Shown piece by piece: positions 1 to 4,982 of a DNA stretch of 5,749 nt. Within the stretch, counting starts at the first letter, position 1; each line of letters starts with the position of its first letter. Location: positions 1 through 5,749 of the forward strand of contig JAGHDE010000263.1 of assembly GCA_021160085.1 (NCBI GenBank), given 5' to 3'. Source of the stretch: Pseudomonadota bacterium. Its GTDB lineage: Bacteria; Desulfobacterota; WTBG01; JAGOGO01. The notes beneath the pieces were generated by a model. The model saw only the letters and a program-made list of their open reading frames with translations. It was not told the origin of the DNA and did no database searches. Position numbers and translations under genes: made by a program.

Positions 1-19
1 GTATAACTTTTTTCCCCAT
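1..19 (-). CDS. start of an unidentified gene, cut by the left window edge
   Basis: On the minus strand an ATG at 19-17 opens a frame reading Met-Gly-Lys-Lys-Val-Ile before the sequence ends. It is preceded by a textbook AGGAG ribosome binding site (complement of 26-30) with a 6-base spacer. The gene is divergent from the tRNA-Ala gene, and the 136 bases between them must hold both promoters. Six residues are too few to identify a product. The call rests on the strong ribosome binding site and correct spacing alone. Confidence 0.55.
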
Positions 20-25
20 TTTTTT

Positions 26-30
26 CTCCT
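26..30 (-). promoter_or_regulatory. ribosome binding site of the left-edge gene
   Basis: The minus strand reads AGGAG followed by six A/T bases and then ATG. This is the strongest Shine-Dalgarno match in the window and is the main reason for calling a gene at the left edge. Confidence 0.6.
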
Positions 31-76
31 GACAGCTTAGCCGCTTTAATTTTTAGAACCAACCGTTAACCCTTTG

Positions 77-82
77 TATAAT
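77..82 (+). promoter_or_regulatory. candidate -10 element for the tRNA-Ala gene
   Basis: A perfect TATAAT lies about 74 bases upstream of the mature tRNA 5' end. The -35 region about 17-18 bases upstream (around 53-59) matches TTGACA poorly. Transcription from here would give a leader of roughly 65-70 bases to be removed by RNase P. A weaker alternative is TTGTCG at 100-105 with TAAACT at 123-128. The assignment is tentative because the region is AT-rich. Confidence 0.35.
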
Positions 83-155
83 AAAAATTCTTGAAAAATT
101 TGTCGAATAATGCAAATATTTATAAACTAAATTTCAAAACCGGCAACAAAAAACT

Positions 156-227
156 GGGGATGTAGCTCAGTGGGAGAGCATCGCGTTCGCAACGCGGGGG
201 TCGTGGGTTCGAATCCCATCATCTCCA
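156..227 (+). tRNA. tRNA-Ala, anticodon CGC
   Basis: A full cloverleaf can be folded. The acceptor stem is 156-162 with 220-226, the D arm has GCTC/GAGC (165-168 with 176-179), the anticodon stem is 181-185 with 193-197, the variable loop has five bases, and the T stem is 203-207 with 215-219 around the loop TTCGAAT. The seven-base anticodon loop TTCGCAA places the anticodon CGC at 188-190, which reads the alanine codon GCG. The third acceptor pair is G-U (G158 with T224), the classic identity element for alanyl-tRNA synthetase, and the discriminator base is A227. The 3' CCA is not encoded, so it must be added by the CCA-adding enzyme. Confidence 0.97.
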
Positions 228-371
228 TTTTTCCATGGTCGCAACTTTATAGAAGCAGAAATAATTGCCTTAGAAAGACCATTTTCCAATTGCAGAGGGA
301 ATAGAGTGCTATGGATGGGTAGGGCAGGCACTGCATTCTTTTGAATAGACAATTTTTTAGACCGAGGAAGA

Positions 372-587
372 CTATTCTTTTGTTTTTTGATACACCACAA
401 ACTCTTTTTCCCAGGAATCAATTTTTTCTTTAAAATCTTTGGCGATTCTATCTAAAGTGCCTTTAAGCAAAAAACACATCCCTTCTTCAATATCTTCACA
501 CAATGAATTTAATGCCTGAGAGGCATTCTCTATTTCTTCCACAAACGGATTAAGATTCGACTTAAAAAAAGAAACTTCTTTTTCCAT
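372..587 (-). CDS. small helical hypothetical protein (71 aa)
   Basis: I do not recognise this protein. It starts at an ATG preceded by a G-rich stretch (six G, complement of 596-601), which may serve as a ribosome binding site about eight bases upstream. The sequence is strongly charged, rich in Glu and Lys, and looks alpha-helical throughout (roughly residues 14-63). It has two cysteines (30 and 38) and neither a signal peptide nor a membrane segment. It is probably a small cytosolic helical or coiled-coil protein. It lies 69 bases downstream of the 142-residue membrane protein gene in the same direction, so the two may be co-transcribed. An 11-base inverted repeat brackets most of the gene. 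The coding case rests on length, start context and amino-acid composition. It could be a chance open frame. Confidence 0.5.
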   Translation of the reverse strand: MEKEVSFFKSNLNPFVEEIENASQALNSLCEDIEEGMCFLLKGTLDRIAKDFKEKIDSWEKEFVVYQKTKE

Positions 588-616
588 TACCGCTTCCCCC
601 CTTTATTGTGGTGTAT
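390..616. repeat. 11-bp inverted repeat bracketing the 71-residue gene
   Basis: ATACACCACAA at 390-400 is exactly inverted as TTGTGGTGTAT at 606-616, with T/A runs flanking both arms. The left arm lies inside the 3' end of the 71-residue gene and the right arm lies just upstream of its start. A shortened relative (TTTTATACCACAA, about 1186-1198) appears in the next intergenic gap. This may be coincidence in AT-rich DNA or the ends of a small element. Confidence 0.3.
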
Positions 617-656
617 AAAATGTGTTATTTCTTTTATGCTTTTAACTTAATGCTCG

Positions 657-1085
657 TTATTCCAAAGAATCGGTCCTTTCCTCCCCCCCTTTATTTAGGG
701 ATTCCTTTATTATGCGGATAACTGTTTTTCGGGCATATTCATCTTTTATCTTTTCATATTCCAACTCGGCTTTTTTTAAATTTTCCTCTGTTTCCGCGAG
801 AAGTGTGGGTAATTGAACGTATTCTTCTTCATTAAACCAGTCCCGATTTTCCTGGGCAATTTTTAAAAGTTGAGCCCTTCCCTGTAAATGACCTACCATA
901 TTGGTAATAGCATATAATTCTACTCTCAGTTCATCGAATCCACTCTTTTTATCAGATGATTTTTTATCCGAAATCAAACTTTTGGCGGATTTTTCTTCGG
1001 GAATGATAATATCTTTTAACGGCTTATAATAATAAAAAACGATTAATATTAAAATGAGGATGATAACAATTGATATTCTTTGCAT
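657..1085 (-). CDS. single-pass membrane protein with charged helical tail, unknown function
   Basis: The 142-residue product begins with an uncleaved-looking hydrophobic anchor at about residues 4-20, almost entirely Ile, Leu and Val and ending in Phe-Tyr-Tyr-Tyr. A lysine/serine-rich linker follows (about 32-48, with a short SDKKS duplication). The remainder (about 50-135) is a Glu/Lys-rich segment predicted to be long helices or coiled coil. No lipobox, signal-peptidase site or catalytic motif is visible. The ATG start is backed by AAGG about eight bases upstream on the minus strand. The stop is TAA at 657-659. A seven-G run (complement of 683-689) lies near the C-terminus. The gene is downstream of the sugar kinase after a 142-base AT-rich gap, so it is more likely a separate unit than part of that operon. 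It may pair with the 71-residue gene that follows. I do not recognise the family. Confidence 0.72.
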   Translation of the reverse strand: MQRISIVIILILILIVFYYYKPLKDIIIPEEKSAKSLISDKKSSDKKSGFDELRVELYAITNMVGHLQGRAQLLKIAQENRDWFNEEEYVQLPTLLAETEENLKKAELEYEKIKDEYARKTVIRIIKESLNKGGEERTDSLE

Positions 1086-1134
1086 AAATTTTACCTTTTA
1101 TAATGAAAGTTTATAATTAACGATTGATTAGCAA

Positions 1135-1162
1135 GATAATAATACCGAAAGGTTCCATTATC
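1135..1162. other. imperfect hairpin in the gap between kinase and membrane-protein genes
   Basis: Plus strand GATAAT (1135-1140) pairs with ATTATC (1157-1162), and ACC (1144-1146) pairs with GGT (1151-1153). Between them is a 3x3 internal loop, and the apex is a GAAA tetraloop. On the minus strand, the transcribed direction, the loop reads TTTC and no T-run follows, so it is not a convincing terminator. The rest of the 1086-1227 gap is AT-rich, and I see no clear promoter or other feature in it. Confidence 0.25.
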
Positions 1163-1227
1163 ATCAGAGAAATTATCGCATAAATTTTATACCACAAAAA
1201 ACATCTCTTAATCAACGTAATAAATAG

Positions 1228-2259
1228 CTAAACCACCTGAGTGGCTTGTTTTATTAAGGCGCTTAAGCGCGGGAATTCCTTTCTTTGTTCTAAAGCTGAA
1301 TAAAGATACTGAACCCCAGCAGGAATGTACTGCTTAAACCATGGTTTTCCTTTTACCAGAGAAAGAAAAGAGAATGCCCCCAGAGCCTGCATATTACGCT
1401 GAAGCCCGGTCAAGGTTAAAACTTCATAAAACTGCTCATGATCTTTGATTTTGAGCCCTTCCCTCCCCAGTTTTTCCAGATAGAAGAGGATAAGCTTTTT
1501 TCGAGTCTTCTCTGATAGAACTACATAAGCATCCTTGAGTATCGATACCAGGTCATACTGAAGCAGCCCTTTTCTTCCTCCCTGAAAATCGATAACCCTG
1601 ATTTCCCCATTTTTGATCATTATGTTCTGAGACTGGAAATCCCGGTGCATAAAATGGAGAGGCTCTTTAGCGACCTTTTTTGCTAATGCCCTGAATTCCT
1701 GCGCAAGTTTTTCTTTGTCGGAAATTGAAATACCACAATATCTTTCAATAAAATATTCCTGAAAATATTTTGTTTCTTTTCTTAAAGCGTGATAATCAAA
1801 TATTCGAAGATTGAGATGGCTGCATTTTCTGCCTCCTTTTATCTGCATATGAGTTAGGATTGCAAGTACTTTTTTATACCAATAGAGGGTTTCTGCTTCG
1901 GATCTGCTGGTTTGAAACTTGTCATAAAGGCTTTCATCACCTGCGTCTTCCATAAAAAGGAAACATTTTTCCAGGTTGGCATCATATATTTCAGGAACAC
2001 CAATGCTGATGTTACTGAGAAATCTATCTATCTCAAGGTAATTTTCAAACTCCCGGTCCCCTGGTTGAGAAAGCATAAGGATAACAGTGCGTTTGCCTTG
2101 TTTAATCCGATAAAAACTTCTATCAGACCCCCCCCCGGAAATCAACGTTACACTTTCCGGGGATCGCAGGTATTTTTCGTACAGCTTTTCATCTTCCCTG
2201 AAGACACGGAAAAGAATGTCATTCTGTTTAGCGGGGGATTCTGTATTCCCAGGTCTCAT
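1228..2259 (-). CDS. amgK: AmgK-like sugar-1-kinase (aminoglycoside phosphotransferase fold), cell-wall sugar recycling
   Basis: The 343-residue protein has the phosphotransferase/kinase fold of the AmgK group (family close to COG3178), which phosphorylates MurNAc and GlcNAc at the anomeric carbon in the cytosol. Visible motifs are a glycine-rich nucleotide loop, SGGGSDRSFYRI (residues 41-52), and a FMEDAGDESLYD segment (about 102-113). The catalytic Brenner motif is HRDFQSQN (His205, Asp207, Asn212), and the metal-binding DFQ starts at Asp224 and is followed by the family-typical YDLVSIL. A C-terminal LQRNMQALGAF motif (from about 286) is also typical of this family. The start is set at the ATG at 2259 because GGAG lies six bases upstream. 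A TTG one codon earlier is less likely. The gene overlaps the nucleotidyltransferase by 32 bases, so translation is probably coupled. A G9 run encodes Gly42-44. Family assignment is firm. Substrate specificity is inferred from the motifs and the MurU-like neighbour. Confidence 0.85.
   Translation of the reverse strand: MRPGNTESPAKQNDILFRVFREDEKLYEKYLRSPESVTLISGGGSDRSFYRIKQGKRTVILMLSQPGDREFENYLEIDRFLSNISIGVPEIYDANLEKCFLFMEDAGDESLYDKFQTSRSEAETLYWYKKVLAILTHMQIKGGRKCSHLNLRIFDYHALRKETKYFQEYFIERYCGISISDKEKLAQEFRALAKKVAKEPLHFMHRDFQSQNIMIKNGEIRVIDFQGGRKGLLQYDLVSILKDAYVVLSEKTRKKLILFYLEKLGREGLKIKDHEQFYEVLTLTGLQRNMQALGAFSFLSLVKGKPWFKQYIPAGVQYLYSALEQRKEFPRLSALIKQATQVV
2128..2136. repeat. nine-base C/G homopolymer inside the kinase gene
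   Basis: Nine consecutive C on the plus strand read as GGG GGG GGG in the kinase, encoding three consecutive glycines (42-44) of the nucleotide-binding loop. Gain or loss of one base would shift the frame after about residue 44 and abolish the kinase. It is the longest G/C homopolymer in the window. Shorter ones occur at 596-601, 683-689, 2950-2955 and 4920-4925. Confidence 0.9.
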
Positions 2260-3163
2260 CAATTACTCCATTTTCCAGACAAGTTCCTTCTTTCACCACA
2301 CTATTATCCCAAACCACGCAATTTTTCAAAAACGCGTTTTTTTTCACCAGGCAATTTTGGCCTAAGGAGACAAATCCTTCTAAACGGGCGCCGGATTCGA
2401 TTATGGATCCTGACCCATTATATATGCCTTTTTGTCTGCTTTTCCCCATTTTCCCACTGACCAGGATATCCTGGTGCGCCTGAAGATAAGAAGAGGGGGT
2501 TCCGATATCAGTCCAGTATGTTTCTTTAACAACATGTCCAAGGACAGAGCCGGGGTTTTGTTCTATTAAATTAAGATATACTTCAATAATGTTACCGGAT
2601 TCCACTCGAGGGACCAGATTTAAAATTTCAGGATTAACAACGCTGATACCCGTAAAGGTGAGATTTTTATCTTTCCCAGGTCGGAAAGCCCCCCGCTTTT
2701 CCCAAAAATCAACAACCGCTTTATTGGGAGACAGACAAACATTGTTTTTCGAAGGATAATCACAAAGCGCTAATGTTACCATTGCTCCCTGGCGGAAATG
2801 AAAGGCAATCAGTTTTTCAAGATTAATTTCTGATAGAATATCTCCATTGTGAACCAGGAAGGGGCCTTCATCAGAGAGAAATTCACGCATGGCTCGCATT
2901 CCTCCACCGGTTCCCAAAATTTTATCTTCCCGGGAGATGGTTATTTTCACCCCCCATTGGGAACCATCTCCCAGGCAGGTTTCCATTCTATCCGCCCAAT
3001 GGTGAGTATTCACCCCGATTTTTCTAATGGACGCTTTTTTTAACTGTTCGATTGTATAATCAATGACTGGCCGACCAAGGATGGGCATCAGGGGTTTGGG
3101 ACACCGATCCGAGAGAGGTTTTATCCGGTTGCCAAATCCCGCTGCCAGAATCATAGCTTTCAT
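2228..3163 (-). CDS. murU: MurU-like sugar-1-phosphate nucleotidyltransferase with C-terminal beta-helix domain
   Basis: The 311-residue enzyme (from ATG 3163) has the signature of NDP-sugar pyrophosphorylases: LAAGFGNRIKPL then CPKPLMPI (residues 6-28), a GTGGGMR loop (84-90), a metal-binding NGD (Asp108), and WTDIGTP (Asp220) as the second metal ligand. Such enzymes join a sugar-1-phosphate to a nucleoside triphosphate and release pyrophosphate. The AmgK-like kinase directly downstream suggests MurNAc-1-P uridylyltransferase activity, giving UDP-MurNAc for cell-wall recycling. Known Pseudomonas MurU is about 220 residues. The extra part here (about 248-301) shows the spaced Ile/Val/Leu pattern of hexapeptide left-handed beta-helix repeats, as in GlmU-type enzymes. 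An in-frame TTG lies four codons upstream (3175), but MKAMILAAG is the family-typical N-terminus. No Shine-Dalgarno sequence is visible for either start. Another sugar nucleotide (GlcNAc-1-P, mannose-1-P, heptose-1-P) cannot be excluded, so the symbol is tentative. Confidence 0.78.
   Translation of the reverse strand: MKAMILAAGFGNRIKPLSDRCPKPLMPILGRPVIDYTIEQLKKASIRKIGVNTHHWADRMETCLGDGSQWGVKITISREDKILGTGGGMRAMREFLSDEGPFLVHNGDILSEINLEKLIAFHFRQGAMVTLALCDYPSKNNVCLSPNKAVVDFWEKRGAFRPGKDKNLTFTGISVVNPEILNLVPRVESGNIIEVYLNLIEQNPGSVLGHVVKETYWTDIGTPSSYLQAHQDILVSGKMGKSRQKGIYNGSGSIIESGARLEGFVSLGQNCLVKKNAFLKNCVVWDNSVVKEGTCLENGVIDETWEYRIPR
2266..2269 (-). promoter_or_regulatory. ribosome binding site of the kinase gene, inside murU-like coding sequence
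   Basis: The minus strand reads GGAG, then TAATTG, then ATG at 2259. The site lies within the last 14 codons of the upstream gene, which stops 32 bases into the kinase frame. It decides the kinase start in favour of ATG 2259 over the TTG at 2262, and it implies translational coupling of the two enzymes. Confidence 0.65.
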
Positions 3164-3221
3164 TTTGTTTTGCAACTATAGATAGTTAGAACAAGTTTTA
3201 AAATTGATGCAATGAAGAATT

Positions 3222-3249
3222 ACTATACCATGCCAGTTTAATCTGGCAA
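3222..3249 (-). promoter_or_regulatory. candidate sigma-70 promoter of the nucleotidyltransferase-kinase operon
   Basis: On the minus strand TTGCCA (complement of 3244-3249) and TATAGT (complement of 3222-3227) each match the -35 and -10 consensus at five of six positions. The spacer is 16 bases. Transcription would start near 3215, giving a leader of about 50 bases. A second TATAGT (complement of 3176-3181) lies only 13 bases before the ATG and could instead produce a near-leaderless message, which would suit the missing Shine-Dalgarno sequence. Confidence 0.45.
3231..3248. promoter_or_regulatory. perfect palindrome within the operon promoter, possible operator
   Basis: TGCCAG (3231-3236) and CTGGCA (3243-3248) form a perfect inverted repeat with a six-base AT spacer. 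It covers the region between the candidate -35 and -10 elements and overlaps the -35. The position and symmetry suit a dimeric repressor such as a sugar-responsive regulator. No regulator gene is visible in the window, so this is inference from geometry. Confidence 0.4.
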
Positions 3250-3293
3250 GAGGGAAAGTCAGTTGAAGCAGATATCTTGAGAAGCTGTTAAAA

Positions 3294-3314
3294 AAAACTT
3301 TTTGAAAACTTTTT
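3294..3314. repeat. two tandem AAAACTTTTT units with 11-base period
   Basis: AAAACTTTTT occurs at 3294-3303 and again at 3305-3314, one helical turn apart. Phased A/T tracts of this kind usually curve DNA. They lie about 40-60 bases upstream of the M48 gene -35 element, where a bend or UP-type element could assist transcription. Confidence 0.45.
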
Positions 3315-3351
3315 ATTTGGACTTAACAGTCGTTTGAATTAAACTTATTGT

Positions 3352-3381
3352 TTGACAAAAAACAGGATGAAATTTTATCAT
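3352..3381 (+). promoter_or_regulatory. sigma-70 promoter of the M48 protease gene
   Basis: A perfect -35 TTGACA (3352-3357) and a -10 TATCAT (3376-3381, five of six) are separated by 18 bases. Transcription would begin near 3388, leaving a leader of about 40 bases before ATG 3429. The position and orientation fit the protease gene well. Confidence 0.55.
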
Positions 3382-3428
3382 TGTTTAACTGCTCTTTTTT
3401 TAAGATTTTTCTGGTTGGACAAAATTAA

Positions 3429-4940
3429 ATGTTTTTGAATAGATTATCCCGAAACAGCACATCAAACGTTTTCCCCCTTGGACTCCTGGTTTGTTTTTTA
3501 ATTCTTTGCGGCTGCGCCATGAATCCCGCCAAAAAACAGAGGGAGTTTATGATCGTATCTGAGGAAAAGGAGTTCAAAATTGGCCAGAAGGTGGATAAAC
3601 AGGTTCGGGAGGAGATGGACGTTTACCTGGAACTTCCCGAACTGCGTTCTCTGGTCAAAAAAGTTGGGGAAAATATTGGTGGAAATAGTGACCGGCCAAA
3701 TCTTATCTACCGAATTGAGATCATCGACTCCCCTGATTTCAATGCTTTTGCTGTACCGGGTGGATTTGTCTATGTTTACCGGGGATTGCTGGAAAGGATG
3801 AACTCAGTAGATGATCTGGCATCGGTCTTGGGGCATGAGATTGGCCATGTGGCGGCCCGTCACTCTGCTGCCCAGATCTCGAAAAACCAGCTTATGAATA
3901 TTGGCCTTATAGGCCTCTCGGTAGCCACCAAGGGGGCGGTTCAGAATTACGGCCAGTTCATCAATATAGGGGCTGCGCTGGCTTTTAACAAGTTTTCTCG
4001 GGATGATGAAAGGGAGGCGGATTACTTTGGAATGAAATATATGACCCTGGCTGGTTATAACCCAAAGGCATCCATTGATGTAATGAAGCAGATTAAACGA
4101 CTTGAAACCAAAGAACCAACAACCGTTGAAGGCTGGTTTATGACCCACCCGCCTACTGCAGAAAGACTTATGAACCTGAATCACGAAATTGAGGAAATCC
4201 GCTTAGAACAAGTCGAGGCTCTGGATCGTCCCCTGCAAAGAAACCAGTATGTAAAATTACTGGACGGATTGGTGGTGGGAGAATGGAATGGCAATGAACT
4301 TATCCGGGGAGACCGCTATTACAACAAGGAATTTCTTTTGAGCCTCAAGATGCCCGCAGGGTGGCGGGCTCGGATAAACAGCAAAGATTACACTGCTGTT
4401 TTTGCCAATCCCAAGAAAGAATTTATTGCCTATTTTGACATTGAGCCCTTACGAACCCGAACAACCACAACTGACTATTTTAAAGATTTTGATAAGCAAC
4501 TAAAGGGCTTTGGCCTCCGGAAGGTCAAAGACGTATCAACAGATCGAGTGTTAGCTCACGGAGCGTTGATGAGTGTTTATTCCGGGTATGATAGAAGCGG
4601 GGGATCCATCATGGTAGAAGGAATCGCTTTTGTTAAAGACGCCGACGGGTATTCTCTAATCGGTTCCTGCAAGAAGGGTGATTTTGAAGAGTTTCGACTG
4701 CAGTTAGAGTCAATGGTGGAAAGCCTCCAGTTTATCCCCCAGAGAGAAGCCGATCAATTTGAACCTCCCCGCCTCCGAATTCATACGGTAAAAAAGGGGG
4801 AAACCTGGGAAAGCATCACCCAAAAATATTTTAACTCCCCGGAGGGGAAGGAAAAACTGGCCGAATATAACGGATTCGAAGATTTTCAGGAGCCCCCTTC
4901 CGGCATCCTTATTAAAATTCCCCCCTCCTTGCGTTTCTAA
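3429..4940 (+). CDS. M48 family lipoprotein metalloprotease with C-terminal LysM domain (BepA-like)
   Basis: The 503-residue protein opens with a lipoprotein signal peptide, with a hydrophobic core at about 15-26 and lipobox LCGC. Cys29 would be lipidated, and Ala30 at +2 favours sorting to the outer membrane. The M48 domain shows HEIGH (His136, Glu137, His140) and DEREADYFG, where Glu194 is the likely third zinc ligand. THPPTAERL follows, and its His240 corresponds in position to the regulatory His-switch described for E. coli BepA. Residues about 300-435 form a separate domain I cannot name, with a PAGW start and a repeated strand/helix look. Residues about 449-500 form a LysM domain (HTVKKGETWESITQKY ... 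ILIKIPP) that would bind peptidoglycan. Likely role: periplasmic quality control of outer-membrane proteins. The start has only a weak ribosome binding site, but the signal peptide supports it. The gene is divergent from the sugar operon and converges on the Fic gene. Confidence 0.88.
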   Translation: MFLNRLSRNSTSNVFPLGLLVCFLILCGCAMNPAKKQREFMIVSEEKEFKIGQKVDKQVREEMDVYLELPELRSLVKKVGENIGGNSDRPNLIYRIEIIDSPDFNAFAVPGGFVYVYRGLLERMNSVDDLASVLGHEIGHVAARHSAAQISKNQLMNIGLIGLSVATKGAVQNYGQFINIGAALAFNKFSRDDEREADYFGMKYMTLAGYNPKASIDVMKQIKRLETKEPTTVEGWFMTHPPTAERLMNLNHEIEEIRLEQVEALDRPLQRNQYVKLLDGLVVGEWNGNELIRGDRYYNKEFLLSLKMPAGWRARINSKDYTAVFANPKKEFIAYFDIEPLRTRTTTTDYFKDFDKQLKGFGLRKVKDVSTDRVLAHGALMSVYSGYDRSGGSIMVEGIAFVKDADGYSLIGSCKKGDFEEFRLQLESMVESLQFIPQREADQFEPPRLRIHTVKKGETWESITQKYFNSPEGKEKLAEYNGFEDFQEPPSGILIKIPPSLRF

Positions 4941-4963
4941 AGATTCGATTTAGCACACTGTCA

Positions 4964-4982
4964 TATGCTTGCTTCAAGCATA
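4964..4982. terminator. perfect 8-bp hairpin between converging protease and Fic genes
   Basis: TATGCTTG (4964-4971) and CAAGCATA (4975-4982) are perfectly complementary around a three-base loop. The hairpin lies 23 bases past the protease stop and overlaps the last codons of the Fic gene. Because it is symmetric, it would form in transcripts from either side. No T-run follows on either strand, so it is not a classic intrinsic terminator. It may stabilise 3' ends or help separate the convergent transcripts. Confidence 0.4.

Noticed and set aside
235..282. ATGGTC...GACCAT inverted repeat followed by TTTT after the tRNA, as a terminator
   Set aside because: The six-base arms enclose a loop of about 36 bases with only a weak internal GCAA/TTGC pairing, which is too loose for an intrinsic terminator.
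167..421. 84-codon open frame on the minus strand
   Set aside because: Its C-terminal end (DDGIRTHDPRVANAML) is the well-known spurious translation of the strand opposite a tRNA gene, and it overlaps the tRNA-Ala and the 3' end of the 71-residue gene.
1232..1243. CCAC-CTGA-GTGG hairpin at the end of the kinase gene as a terminator
   Set aside because: The stem has only four pairs, lies inside the coding end and is not followed by a T-run.
1912..2460. 182-codon open frame on the plus strand
   Set aside because: It lies antisense across the overlap of the kinase and nucleotidyltransferase genes, which have clear family motifs, and its translation has no recognisable domain.
2849..3043. 64-codon plus-strand frame
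   Set aside because: It is antisense to the catalytic domain of the nucleotidyltransferase and is a shadow frame.
3580..4184. Short frames on both strands within the M48 gene (3580-3801 plus, 3804-4184 minus)
   Set aside because: They lie inside the coding sequence of a protease with intact HEIGH and EREAD motifs, and neither gives a plausible protein.
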